From Bacteroidales bacterium (GTDB lineage: Bacteria; Bacteroidota; Bacteroidia; Bacteroidales; Tenuifilaceae), in contig JAGPEQ010000013.1 in the NCBI GenBank assembly GCA_018056955.1, positions 1-48,612 on the forward strand: a DNA stretch of 48,612 bases. Direction: 5' to 3'. How positions within the stretch are numbered: the stretch's first letter is position 1; every line of letters begins with the position of its first letter. The notes beneath the pieces were generated by a model. It had not been told where the DNA came from. It worked only from the letters and a program-made list of their open reading frames with translations, and ran no database searches. Below are positions 9,063 through 18,043 of this stretch, in pieces. The position numbers and the translations under genes were made by a program.

Positions 9063-9452
9063 TTATTTGGAAATATGCTGGTAGCTAATCATCTTAAAAG
9101 GCAACTCAAGCATATCGGCATAGTCGTTACCAGCATCGTGCATATCCTCATCATCCTCCATATAGTGCCACTCAACTTCAACGTCCTTACCAGCCGAATA
9201 CATTCCATCAAGCAATTCCAAAACCTCAAGCAGCATTTTTGATGATGCAGTATTAAAATACTCCATTTTTACCTTAAAAACGGTTTTTGGGTTTGGATCT
9301 TCGGCATAAGCTTTTAACCACCTAAGTACAGGGTTATAAAACTCCTTAACATCCTCAGGTAGCGATTTCCCTGTGATTTCGAACTTATTGGCATCCTTGT
9401 CGAATGTAATATTTGGGGTTTCGTTAGTCCCTTTGATGATTAATGCATCCAT
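9063..9452 (-). CDS. SiaC-like regulatory phosphoprotein (DUF1987), first of three
   Basis: The 129 residues counted from MDALIIKGTNETPNITFD align end to end with the other two paralogues. A start 30 bases upstream would add ten residues not found in them and would leave almost no leader behind the promoter at 9493. Motifs are FEITGKSLPEDVKEFYNPVL and YFNTASSKMLLEVLELL. The acidic tail segment EDDEDMHDAGNDYADML matches similar acidic segments in the paralogues. Role as in the SiaABC-type partner-switching modules is inferred from the family. Confidence 0.85.
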   Translation of the reverse strand: MDALIIKGTNETPNITFDKDANKFEITGKSLPEDVKEFYNPVLRWLKAYAEDPNPKTVFKVKMEYFNTASSKMLLEVLELLDGMYSAGKDVEVEWHYMEDDEDMHDAGNDYADMLELPFKMISYQHISK

Positions 9453-9492
9453 ACTGCTATGTTTATAAAAATCACTTTTCAACTTAATAAAA

Positions 9493-9522
9493 CAAATATA
9501 AACATTTTACCCAAAATATCAA
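9493..9522 (-). promoter_or_regulatory. Promoter of the three siaC-like genes
   Basis: On the minus strand, TTG (9520-9522), a 19-bp spacer, then TATATTTG (9493-9500). The predicted start near 9486 gives a leader of about 34 bases to the ATG at 9452. Confidence 0.6.
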
Positions 9523-9592
9523 TAGCAAAAAGTTATTGTTTGAAAATAATTTTGACAAAACGCCGGGGAAATTCCTTAAAACAACCTAAGGT

Positions 9593-10894
9593 TTAAATGC
9601 TCTGAAAAGGGTTATGGGTATCGATGCTAGCGTAATACTCGTACCGGTCAATAAACTCCCCAATAAGAAAGAGGGTGAGAAATGGGGCTATGTTTGCAGG
9701 AATCAAATTAAAGAGTAATCCTACAAGTGGTATGAGAATACCTAAAAATCTTATAAATGAAAAAATTACCTTTTTAGGGTTGAATTTTTGAATGTATGCA
9801 TGGCGTACCAGGTAAAGCAATAGTTTGATGGTTGCAAGAAGAACAAAGGCTTTTGACAAAGTTATTAACGAAAATAGCGTAGAGGCGGTTAGCAAAGTAT
9901 TTGCACTGTGTATAGGGGTGCTATAGTTTTTACGAACCACGTGGTAAACCATTTCAAGGGAGATGAGAAAAACCGTTCCTACAACCACCGAAAACCAAAA
10001 TAATGGAGGTTTTTCAGTTAAAACGTAAAGCAGACCTGAAAAGGCAAACAAACCAAAAAGAGCAATTTCACGACTCAACCAGCTCGATTTAACATGAAGC
10101 AGGGCTCTTATCGCCCTTAGAGGCTTGCCTAAATGGAATAAACTTGCAAAACCCGCAAAAGCAAGTAATAAAATGAAGGAAATCTTAGAAAAGTATGAGA
10201 TTTTCTCAAGGCGATAAAAGGTGATAAACCATCCCACTAATACAGCTGAAAGGGAAGTAAAAACAAACAAAGGGATTTCCTTTGTGGGATGAATACGGGG
10301 GCTATATGTCTCAGCAAAATCGGATTGTTGAAGGCCCGTGGCCTCAATAGCCATTTCGGGCAAACTATCGTTGATACTTTCATTAGCTACATTAATGCGA
10401 GGCGAAGTAGCGACTTCAGGGAACCCGGGTTTTGATAGATTAGCCTCTACCTTTATTTCACCAAAGGTGAGAGCGCCTGTTGGACATGCTGCAGCACAAG
10501 CAGGTATGCCTCCAACCTTTAGCAGATCGTTACAGAAATTACATTTTTCCACCACACCCTTACCCGGGTTATATTTAGGCGCTTCATAAGGGCAGGCCCA
10601 GGTACAGTACTTGCAGCCAATGCATTTTAGAGGGCTGTGTATTATTGCTCCAGTTTCATCGTCCCTTGAATATGCAATTGCAGGGCAATTAGTCATGCAA
10701 GGTGCATCAATACAGTGGTTACATGCTAATGAAAGGTTGATGAAACCCTTTAATGGAATTTTTAAGGGGTTGCCATTAACCACCATTCGCCATGCCATTG
10801 GGGGTTCGGTATGGTTTTGGTTATAGCATGCCACTATGCATGCATGACACCCCACGCATCGGGAATAATTGAATATGAACCCCCTGTCGCTCAT
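9593..10894 (-). CDS. DmsB-DmsC fusion: four-cluster ferredoxin joined to membrane anchor
   Basis: The N-terminal 200 residues are a DmsB/NrfC-type electron-transfer subunit with four cysteine groups: CVGCHACIVAC, CNHCIDAPCMTNCP, CIGCKYCTWACP and CNFCNDLL...CAAACPTGAL, enough for four [4Fe-4S] clusters. From about residue 215 to the end there are seven to eight hydrophobic helices, as in the DmsC quinol-oxidising anchor. The two are separate genes in E. coli. The start overlaps the end of the catalytic subunit gene by 4 bp. The complex should link the quinone pool to the molybdoenzyme. The terminal acceptor or donor is unknown. Confidence 0.88.
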   Translation of the reverse strand: MSDRGFIFNYSRCVGCHACIVACYNQNHTEPPMAWRMVVNGNPLKIPLKGFINLSLACNHCIDAPCMTNCPAIAYSRDDETGAIIHSPLKCIGCKYCTWACPYEAPKYNPGKGVVEKCNFCNDLLKVGGIPACAAACPTGALTFGEIKVEANLSKPGFPEVATSPRINVANESINDSLPEMAIEATGLQQSDFAETYSPRIHPTKEIPLFVFTSLSAVLVGWFITFYRLEKISYFSKISFILLLAFAGFASLFHLGKPLRAIRALLHVKSSWLSREIALFGLFAFSGLLYVLTEKPPLFWFSVVVGTVFLISLEMVYHVVRKNYSTPIHSANTLLTASTLFSLITLSKAFVLLATIKLLLYLVRHAYIQKFNPKKVIFSFIRFLGILIPLVGLLFNLIPANIAPFLTLFLIGEFIDRYEYYASIDTHNPFQSI

Positions 10895-12939
10895 GGTTTA
10901 CGTTTTACGAGCTTAACCTCTACCCTATTGTTATGAAATGCTGATCCGTGTCCCATATCGGTTTCTCTACCTTCCGAAAGGACATTCACCGGTGCACCCT
11001 GTGTTCTCCACCATCCGTTTGGGATAACCACACAGCCCACCCTTACCTCATAGGTTAGCTGTGCCTTAACCCTGAACGAACCCCTACTGTTAAAAATTTC
11101 AACCAGATCGCCATCGCCTATTCCCCTTTGAATGGCATCAGCCGGGTTAATTTGTAATACCGGTGCGCCACTAATCATTGATATCACTTTTAAATTATTG
11201 AATTGGCTATGTATTCGGTTTTTGGTGTTTGGCGACATTAAAAAAAGCGGATATGGCGTTTGGTTCTGGAATAGCTCTACGGCTGGTTTATAGGTTGGAA
11301 GTGGATTTTCACCCCATAAAGTTTGAACCTGCTCAGAGTACAACTCAATTTTCCCCGAGGGAGTTGGAAATCGATAATCGGAGAATGCAATTTCCTGAAG
11401 ACCGGGAGCAAGTATTGGGCCTTTCCTGAGCTCTTCGAGCGATAAGTTAAACTCGCGCAGCTTACTATCAAGGTACCTATCAACATGTTCATCGCCCGGG
11501 GGAAGTAAAATATTGGATAACTCGGCCTCATTAAACCCTAGTTTTTGTGCAAGCCACCAGTAAATTTCGGTTTCGGGCTTAACCTCTCCGGCTGGTTCAA
11601 CCACTTTTTGCTTGAGCTGAATGTAAGGATTCCAGTACGAACCAACTATATCGGATTGTTCAAACATGTTTTTAGCCGGTAGGATAATATCGGCTTCCAG
11701 AGCCGTATCGGTCATGAATTGCTCCACCACCACTCTGAAATCGAGTTTCCGGAAGGCCTCAAGAACTTTGCCCGTATTTGGGTTTTGGGTTAGCGGATTT
11801 CCGCGTTCTACCCAAATCATTTTTAGTTCAGGATTTTTAGTGGCAAGCATGTCCTCTCCTAACCGCGCAGTTGAAATGGAACGACGTATAACGCCATCGG
11901 GTTTATCGGGCGGATAGTAACAGAGTGGCTCCAGTACATCGTCAAAAACATAACTTTGAAGGTTAGCGTAGTGCCAGCATGCGCCGGATTTCCCAATATT
12001 ACCTGTAATTACACTAAGGGCAAGTATTGCCCTTACAGTCTGTCCCCCGTTTGTATATCGCTGCATGCCATAACCTGGTATTAATGTCATTGGTTTTACA
12101 TTGCCAATGTACCATGCCAGCTTCTCAATTAAGCTAACTGGCACCCCCGATATATTGGATGCCCATTGAGCCGTAAAGGGTTTAACATGTTCAGCAAACT
12201 GATCAAAACCATGAACATGGAGTTTGATAAAATCACTATCAATCCATCCGTTTTGAATAATTATGTTGGCAACAGCCAATGCAATAGGTGCATCGGTTGA
12301 TGGGTATGGCTGTAGCAGCAAAGTAGCTCTTTGGGTTGATTGGGTTCTACGTGGATCGATAACCACAAGTTCCGCCCCCTTATCAAGCGCATTGTTCAGG
12401 GGTATCATTTCGTGAACGTTGCTCTCAGCTGGGTTTTTCCCCCAGAGAACAATTAGCTTAGCATTCTCTAAATCCCAAGGAACATTGTGCTTATTTTCAC
12501 CAAGCGTTAAGCGCGTAGCCTCCAAACCTGCAGGCCAGCAAAGATTACCGTAAACGGTTGTAGCCCCTCCGTAAACATAACGCCAGAACTTTCCGCTGAA
12601 ATCGTTTAACAAGCCGGCCATGCCGCTGGCAGCGTAAAACAAAACCGATTGTTGACCGTAAACATCGCGGAAATGTATCAGCTTTTCAGCAATAGTTTCA
12701 AGAGCCTCGTTCCATGAAATGCGTTTAAAGGAACCATTTACCTTTTTGAGTGGATAAATAATACGATCGGGTGAATTTGCTCGTTCCACATAGCTTAAAC
12801 CTTTAAGGCATCCCCCAAAAGGAGTTGCCTTATTTAAGGGTAAATGGTTGATACCTACAACTTTTCCCTTATCAACCTGCACAACAAGGCTACATGTGCT
12901 GTAGCAGTTTCGTGGGCAAGCAGTGATGAACTCCTTCAC
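10891..12939 (-). CDS. DmsA-family molybdopterin oxidoreductase without Tat signal
   Basis: Catalytic subunit, 682 residues, with a bis-molybdopterin fold. The [4Fe-4S] ligands are cysteines 8, 12, 16 and 44. The likely Mo ligand is Cys134 in GNLCWPAGLEATRL, so it resembles Nap/Psr/Phs-type enzymes more than DmsA, which uses serine. The C-terminal molybdopterin dinucleotide domain has SPNTKNRIHSQF and GDLVEIFNSRGS. The start is GTG with an in-frame stop directly before it, and the first cysteine is at residue 8. There is therefore no room for a twin-arginine signal, and the protein probably acts in the cytoplasm. The substrate (a sulfur or N-oxide compound, nitrate, polysulfide or another) cannot be told. 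Confidence 0.88.
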   Translation of the reverse strand: MKEFITACPRNCYSTCSLVVQVDKGKVVGINHLPLNKATPFGGCLKGLSYVERANSPDRIIYPLKKVNGSFKRISWNEALETIAEKLIHFRDVYGQQSVLFYAASGMAGLLNDFSGKFWRYVYGGATTVYGNLCWPAGLEATRLTLGENKHNVPWDLENAKLIVLWGKNPAESNVHEMIPLNNALDKGAELVVIDPRRTQSTQRATLLLQPYPSTDAPIALAVANIIIQNGWIDSDFIKLHVHGFDQFAEHVKPFTAQWASNISGVPVSLIEKLAWYIGNVKPMTLIPGYGMQRYTNGGQTVRAILALSVITGNIGKSGACWHYANLQSYVFDDVLEPLCYYPPDKPDGVIRRSISTARLGEDMLATKNPELKMIWVERGNPLTQNPNTGKVLEAFRKLDFRVVVEQFMTDTALEADIILPAKNMFEQSDIVGSYWNPYIQLKQKVVEPAGEVKPETEIYWWLAQKLGFNEAELSNILLPPGDEHVDRYLDSKLREFNLSLEELRKGPILAPGLQEIAFSDYRFPTPSGKIELYSEQVQTLWGENPLPTYKPAVELFQNQTPYPLFLMSPNTKNRIHSQFNNLKVISMISGAPVLQINPADAIQRGIGDGDLVEIFNSRGSFRVKAQLTYEVRVGCVVIPNGWWRTQGAPVNVLSEGRETDMGHGSAFHNNRVEVKLVKRKP

Positions 12940-12945
12940 TTAACT

Positions 12946-14646
12946 TTACTTTTGGGTTTCGGCAAGGTATTGCTCCTTGGAAATAAAGAAACCATCCTTT
13001 AGGTAGTAAACTGCACCATACTCATGGTCGACACGAGTGTAGAAGGTGATTGTGTTGTTCCGGTTAAACACTGTTCGGGTAAGTATTATTCGTGGATAAC
13101 GGATAACCTCATCGGTACGTTCACGGGTATATCGTTTGGCAATATCCTCGGCAGCAAGCAGGGTTACAACCTGATCGGCATCCTCCTTGCCAATTTGGGC
13201 GCTCATTTTCTCGGCCACAAGCTTAAGGCGTAACTCAGCATCGCGCTTACGCTGCTCCTCAAGGAGCAACTTTTTTTGCTCCTCTGCTCTACGGCGTTCC
13301 TCCTCCTCACGTTTTAGCCGTTCGGCTTCCTGTCTAGCTTTTTCCTGTTCTGCCTTCAGACGTTCCTCACGTAGTTTAGCTTCGGCAATAGCCCTTTCTT
13401 CAGCCTCTTTCTTTAACCTTTCAGCCTCTTGCAGTTTTGCCTCTTCCTCGGCTTTACGTTTGGCTTCCTCGGCCAATCGTTGAGCCTCAGCCTCCTTGCG
13501 AATGCGTTCTTCTTCCTTTAAACGAGCCTCCTCGGCAGCCTTACGTTTAGCTTCTTCTTCCTGTCGAACACGCTCTTGCTCCTGTTTAAGCCTTTCCTCC
13601 TCCTGCTTTCTCAATTCTTCTTTCTTACGGGCTTCCTCCTCTGCTTTTAACCTCGCCTCTTCCTCAGCTTTTTTGCGTTGCTCTTCCAATCTTTTTTGTT
13701 CCTCAAGTTTTGCTTTTTCCTCTGCCAGCCTTCGCTCCTCGGCTTCCTTTCTCAGCCTTTCCTCTTCTTTAAGTCTGGCCTCCTCGGCAGCTTTACGTTT
13801 TGCTTCCTCCTCCTGACGGATACGTTCCTGTTCTTTTCTCAGCCTTTCCTCCTCCTGTTTTCTGAGTTCCTCTTTCTTACGAGCTTCCTCCTCAGCTTTT
13901 AACCGTGCTTCCTCCTCGGCCTTTTTCTTAAGTTCCTCCAGGCGCTTTTGCTCTTCCAACTTTTTCTTTTCCTCAGCAATGCGTCGCTCTTCAGCCTCTT
14001 TCCTTAGCCTTTCCTCCTCCTTTTTTCTTGCCTCCTCAGCAGCTTTGCGCTTAGCCTCCTCTTCCTCTTTACGTTTTTGGGCTTCAGCTAAAATGCGTTG
14101 TTTTTCCTCCTCTGCCTTTCGGGCTTTTTCTTCCTCCTCCTTCTTCTTTTTCTCCTCAGCTAACTTTTTGTTTTCATTTTCAATTTCTTTAAGCACTTTA
14201 AGGGAGTAGTCGGTATCGTAAGTAAAGTCTCTTATATCCCTTGCATACATTATCTTTGCAACAGGATTGGCATACTCCTTAATAACGTCCTCACTCTGTT
14301 TTTCAAGAACCACATCAAATCCGGTCATTTGTTCTATATCCTTACGGAATGTTTCAGGAACACGAGTATCTATTAAAACCTTTTTAGTGATATAGTCAGG
14401 TTTCTCAAAAACTATGATATACTCGAAGTTATACTCAAGAATAAAATCAAAAACTCCTTTATTGCTAACCGATATGGTTTGAACTACATTTCCGTTTTGG
14501 GTTACCGTTACCTTTGAACCCTGTAAATCGCCCTTTTTAACTATTAGCCTAGCCGATACCTGTAATCCATTCTGAGCAATGGCCGATAGGCAAAGTAAAA
14601 AAATAACCGATACTGTAAAAAAAGCCTTTGATATTATTGATTTCAT
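12946..14646 (-). CDS. Secreted coiled-coil protein with 84-residue repeats
   Basis: The start at 14646 (MKSIISKAFF) gives a signal peptide ending near LSAIAQ; upstream in-frame ATGs would only lengthen it. A small beta-sandwich-like domain with a PEGA or carboxypeptidase-regulatory look (VTVTQNGNVVQTISV...YIIVFEKPDY) comes first. Some 300 residues of Glu/Lys/Arg/Ala coiled coil follow, then a short folded tail. The coil is built from an 84-residue unit, exactly 12 heptads, seen as a 252-bp DNA period at 13531, 13783 and 14035. It is probably a periplasmic or envelope structural protein. The dmsA-like gene starts 6 bp behind its stop, suggesting one transcript. Function unknown. Confidence 0.8.
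   Translation of the reverse strand: MKSIISKAFFTVSVIFLLCLSAIAQNGLQVSARLIVKKGDLQGSKVTVTQNGNVVQTISVSNKGVFDFILEYNFEYIIVFEKPDYITKKVLIDTRVPETFRKDIEQMTGFDVVLEKQSEDVIKEYANPVAKIMYARDIRDFTYDTDYSLKVLKEIENENKKLAEEKKKKEEEEKARKAEEEKQRILAEAQKRKEEEEAKRKAAEEARKKEEERLRKEAEERRIAEEKKKLEEQKRLEELKKKAEEEARLKAEEEARKKEELRKQEEERLRKEQERIRQEEEAKRKAAEEARLKEEERLRKEAEERRLAEEKAKLEEQKRLEEQRKKAEEEARLKAEEEARKKEELRKQEEERLKQEQERVRQEEEAKRKAAEEARLKEEERIRKEAEAQRLAEEAKRKAEEEAKLQEAERLKKEAEERAIAEAKLREERLKAEQEKARQEAERLKREEEERRRAEEQKKLLLEEQRKRDAELRLKLVAEKMSAQIGKEDADQVVTLLAAEDIAKRYTRERTDEVIRYPRIILTRTVFNRNNTITFYTRVDHEYGAVYYLKDGFFISKEQYLAETQK
13500..14070 (-). repeat. 252-bp in-gene tandem repeat
   Basis: Equivalent bases of the repeat lie at 13531, 13783 and 14035, each exactly 252 bp apart, and encode the 84-residue coiled-coil unit. 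About two full copies plus part of a third are present. The copies differ mainly at third codon positions. Confidence 0.85.
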
Positions 14647-14744
14647 GAGCGACATATTCTGCATTTTCAGTCCAAGCAATTGCAAAATAACAAAAGTTCT
14701 AACAAATTAAGTAAAAATATTTGAAAGTGATACGAATAAATTGA

Positions 14745-15770
14745 CTAATCGGTTCGACATTTTGTAATAATCCTTGATTTACGTTTTGTATCCGATGCTA
14801 TTATATCGAAGAATTCATTGGTATACCTAATTAGCTCATTTCTTTGCGCCTGGGGTAAATATTTAAACGTGGTAATAGTATGGTTTATTGTATCCTTTAG
14901 GTTAAGGAAATAGCTGAAGGCATCAGCAAACTGCTGTTCCGGCTTACAGTAGCCATTAAAGTGTCGTTCTTTAACCGATTTTATGGGTAGATGCTCAGCA
15001 GGAAGCGCATAAGGAGCATCAACAAAGCCAGAAAAGTCGAAATCAAAAGGAACGGGAATGGATGGAGCAAAGGGTTCGGGTTCAATTAGGGTGATATTGT
15101 GCAATGCCTTTATTGACCAATCGGTATGGCCAATCATGTACTGAAAAATGGCCATCCTATTGTAGTAGTAGCTATTGCAGGCGTTTGGGTGAGTGTTTTT
15201 AGCTTCCCTAACCACTCCTCCTAATCTTCTTGATAGTATTTCAACCGGTTCAATTACAAAGGCATAGCAAATTGACTGGTTGCCATAGTATCTATCTACC
15301 ATATTCAACCTTAAAAGCCTTACTCTGTATGAATAGGGTGAAATAATCTGGTAAAGCTTGTAAACAAGGTACTCCTTTAGGACTAAATCTTCGTATTTGC
15401 TAGATTTTTGGCATGGTACCACCAATTTTAGTTTTTCAATACCCTCAAAAATGGTATTTGAGGTCTCTTTTGGTTTAAATTTTATGAGCAGCGGTGGTTG
15501 GGAACAATTTGATGCTTTTCGTCGGAAAATTCCACGAGTCCTTATCTCAACGGGAATACTAATAGTAGCGCCATTTTCGTTCTCATAGCTTAAATATCCT
15601 TTATGGTACGATGGGTCTTCGCCTATATCGGCAAAAACTTGCTGAATGCCAAATTCAAGTTTAACATCAAGCAATGAAGTATCGGCAAATACAGGTTGCC
15701 CATCTGCTAAATTGCTAAAAAGTAGCAATACCAAAAGAATAGTATTTGATGCAATTCTGTTTAGCACCAC
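14745..15770 (-). CDS. Secreted CotH-like protein of unknown function
   Basis: 341 residues with an N-terminal signal peptide (hydrophobic residues 9-20, likely cleavage near ADGQ). No firm family call is possible. The segment GHTDWSIKALHN (about residues 216-227) followed some 25 residues later by PFDFDFSGF resembles the HxD...N and DFD metal-binding pattern of kinase-like folds such as CotH. VEIRTRGIFRRKAS and a lysine-rich SKYEDLVLKEYLVYKL segment would fit the N-terminal lobe. It stands between the coiled-coil gene and the efflux operon, with gaps of about 98 and 43 bp. Presence of a gene is likely; activity is a guess. Confidence 0.65.
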   Translation of the reverse strand: MVLNRIASNTILLVLLLFSNLADGQPVFADTSLLDVKLEFGIQQVFADIGEDPSYHKGYLSYENENGATISIPVEIRTRGIFRRKASNCSQPPLLIKFKPKETSNTIFEGIEKLKLVVPCQKSSKYEDLVLKEYLVYKLYQIISPYSYRVRLLRLNMVDRYYGNQSICYAFVIEPVEILSRRLGGVVREAKNTHPNACNSYYYNRMAIFQYMIGHTDWSIKALHNITLIEPEPFAPSIPVPFDFDFSGFVDAPYALPAEHLPIKSVKERHFNGYCKPEQQFADAFSYFLNLKDTINHTITTFKYLPQAQRNELIRYTNEFFDIIASDTKRKSRIITKCRTD

Positions 15771-15813
15771 TCATTGAAATGGTTCTCCTGTAAAAATACA
15801 ATTATTTGGGCAA

Positions 15814-16917
15814 CTATGCTGTTTTTTTTCTATACCGCAGTATGGCTATGCTTAGAACTGCAACTGCCATTAGACTGATTGATAAAAAACTATCTTTCAG
15901 GTTAGTAAAATCGGAGCCTTTTAGAATGAGCATCCTGTTTACCTTCATAAAGTAGTATAGCGGGTTGAAGGTATTAAACCAGTTTGCCCATTTTGGCATG
16001 CTCTCAGTTGGGGTGAACAACCCACTTAGCATTAGGAAAACAATCATGAAAAAGAAAGCCATAAACATTACCTGCTGCTGATTGCTAGCCGATGTTGAGA
16101 GTATCAAACCTAATCCCAGTGCTACTAAAAGGTATATTGCAGCAAAAGCAAACAGAAGTGGTATGCTGCCTGCAATGGTTAGGTTAAATACAAGCCTGGC
16201 AATTAGTAGCCCAAACGACAGTTCAAATAACGCAATTATCCAGAATGGAAGTAACTTGCCAATTACAAACTGATAGGGCTTAATAGGGGTAACGTTAACC
16301 TGCTCAATGGTGCCAAGCTCTTTCTCCCTAACAATATTGATTGCCGTTAAAAACATACCAACAATGGTAACTAAAATTACAAGAATACCTGGAACCATGT
16401 AAAGCTTATAGTTCAGTTCTGGATTATACCAATACCTTACGCTTTGTTTAGGTTTGATATGATTAATATTTTGTATTGAAATGCTGGATGCGAAGTTCTG
16501 AATAATTCCGGTGGTATAACTCTGTGTTAATGCTGCCGCTGTAATGTTAATGGCATTCAGCATAAGCTGAATATTTACGGGTGCCCCCTCAACTAGGCTT
16601 TTCCCAAAACGCTTTGGGATTACCAGTGCAGCATCGGTTTTACCTAAATCAATTAGTTCAACAGCCCTGTCAACATTGCCGCTAACAGGTATCAAGGTAT
16701 AAAATTTTGATTGGTCAAAAGCGTTTATTAGCCTGCGCGATTCCGATGAATTATCAAAATCAACTATGGTCAACCTGATATTTTTCATCTCCTGTGTAGC
16801 TGCGTTAGCCAGGATGAGTAGCTGAACAATGGGCAATACGAATATTATTGGTAGTATAGTTTTATTCCTGAAAATCTGAATAAACTCTTTCTGTAAAAGT
16901 ATTAGTATCCTTCTCAT
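15814..16917 (-). CDS. ABC-2 type permease, YbhR/YbhS-like, second of two
   Basis: 367 residues. One N-terminal membrane helix (IIFVLPIVQLLILANAA) is followed by a large extracytoplasmic domain (about 50-170) and five C-terminal helices, the YhhJ/YbhS layout. The segment NIVREKELGTIEQVNVTPIK is the conserved coupling-helix region. It is the last gene of the efflux operon, 11 bp behind the other permease. The two permeases probably form a heterodimer with the two ATPases below. Cargo is unknown (drug, lipid or bile-like compounds are possible). Confidence 0.9.
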   Translation of the reverse strand: MRRILILLQKEFIQIFRNKTILPIIFVLPIVQLLILANAATQEMKNIRLTIVDFDNSSESRRLINAFDQSKFYTLIPVSGNVDRAVELIDLGKTDAALVIPKRFGKSLVEGAPVNIQLMLNAINITAAALTQSYTTGIIQNFASSISIQNINHIKPKQSVRYWYNPELNYKLYMVPGILVILVTIVGMFLTAINIVREKELGTIEQVNVTPIKPYQFVIGKLLPFWIIALFELSFGLLIARLVFNLTIAGSIPLLFAFAAIYLLVALGLGLILSTSASNQQQVMFMAFFFMIVFLMLSGLFTPTESMPKWANWFNTFNPLYYFMKVNRMLILKGSDFTNLKDSFLSISLMAVAVLSIAILRYRKKTA

Positions 16918-16928
16918 AGCAAGCTGTA

Positions 16929-18041
16929 TTACTCCAAACGAACTTTAAACTTTTTGATACTTAGGGCTATAAAAACAGCTGTCATGGTTAGCATTACCAG
17001 CACTTCGCTTATTACGTATTGTAAGCCTTGTCCTTTTATCATTATTGTTTTTAATGCCGAAAGAAACCATCGTGGTGGCATAATCAGGCTTAACCATTGC
17101 AGAATTTTTGGCATGTTTTCAATGGGGAAAATGAATCCCGAGAGGAGAATGGTGGGCAACATCAATGCAAACATTGACATGAACATGGCAACAGCCTGAC
17201 TATTGCTCAAAGTGGATATTAAAATTCCTAATGATAGGGCTAACACTATGAACAACGAGCTAACCCCCATCAGCAAAAGGAAGTTTCCCCTTAAGGGCAG
17301 ATGAAAAACTGTGTAGCCCATTAAAATGATTACCAGAACATTGGTAAATGCAATGCCTATATAAGGAATTACTTTACCTACCACAATCTGCCAAGGTTTT
17401 AATGGTGAAACCAACAGTATTTCCATGGTACCCATCTCTTTCTCACGAGTAATTGAAATAGAAGTCATCATTGCAGTAACTAACATCAGTATAAGCACCA
17501 TGGTTCCTGGCACAAACATGAATGCCGAGTTCATTTCCTCATTATACAGCATTCGGCTTTGAACGTTTACCCTCTCCTTTTGTTGGCTTGAACCAAAATA
17601 CTCCGCAGTAAACGAATTTACTATTCCTTGTGCATACGATGCCAGAATACTTGCTGTATTGGGGTCTGAGGCATCGGTTACAACTTGATAATTGGCAAAG
17701 TTTTCATTTTGAAGCTTTTGAGTGAAATTGTTACCAATAATAAGAACCAGCTTGGCATCGCCATTCTTGAAAACTTCATTAATTTCATTTTCGTTTTTCA
17801 GATATCCCTTAAAGTTAAAGTACCCCGATGATGAAATACGCTGCACTAGCTTTTTTGAGTTATAATCGTTGGTGTAGTCAAGCACGGCGTAATTGGCATT
17901 CTTGATTTCACTGGATATAACAAAGCCAAAAATTAGCAGTTGCAGGACAGGCATTACAAGCACAATAAGCAGCGTTCGCGTATCGCGAAATATGTGCTTA
18001 AATTCCTTGGTAATAAAATTCGAAAACCTACCCTTTGCCAT
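16929..18041 (-). CDS. ABC-2 type permease, YbhR/YbhS-like, first of two
   Basis: 370 residues of the same layout as its neighbour: helix near residues 21-45, extracytoplasmic domain, then five helices. It carries the conserved SITREKEMGTMEILLVSPLK coupling segment and a LSGFIFPIENMP loop like the partner's LSGLFTPTESMP. The start is 2 bp after the ATPase gene stop, so translation is probably coupled. It works in the inner membrane as half of the permease. Confidence 0.9.
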   Translation of the reverse strand: MAKGRFSNFITKEFKHIFRDTRTLLIVLVMPVLQLLIFGFVISSEIKNANYAVLDYTNDYNSKKLVQRISSSGYFNFKGYLKNENEINEVFKNGDAKLVLIIGNNFTQKLQNENFANYQVVTDASDPNTASILASYAQGIVNSFTAEYFGSSQQKERVNVQSRMLYNEEMNSAFMFVPGTMVLILMLVTAMMTSISITREKEMGTMEILLVSPLKPWQIVVGKVIPYIGIAFTNVLVIILMGYTVFHLPLRGNFLLLMGVSSLFIVLALSLGILISTLSNSQAVAMFMSMFALMLPTILLSGFIFPIENMPKILQWLSLIMPPRWFLSALKTIMIKGQGLQYVISEVLVMLTMTAVFIALSIKKFKVRLE

Positions 18042-18043
18042 AG

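Noticed and set aside
9453-9482. Longer N-terminus for the first SiaC-like protein
   Set aside because: The added residues are absent from both paralogues and the predicted promoter leaves almost no room for it.
9570-9592. Small CCTTA/TAAGG hairpin behind the DmsBC fusion gene
   Set aside because: Only five base pairs and no U run; too weak to call a terminator.
13187-14209. Several serine- and leucine-rich open frames opposite the coiled-coil gene
   Set aside because: They mirror the Glu/Lys/Arg repeat codons on the other strand and have no start signals.
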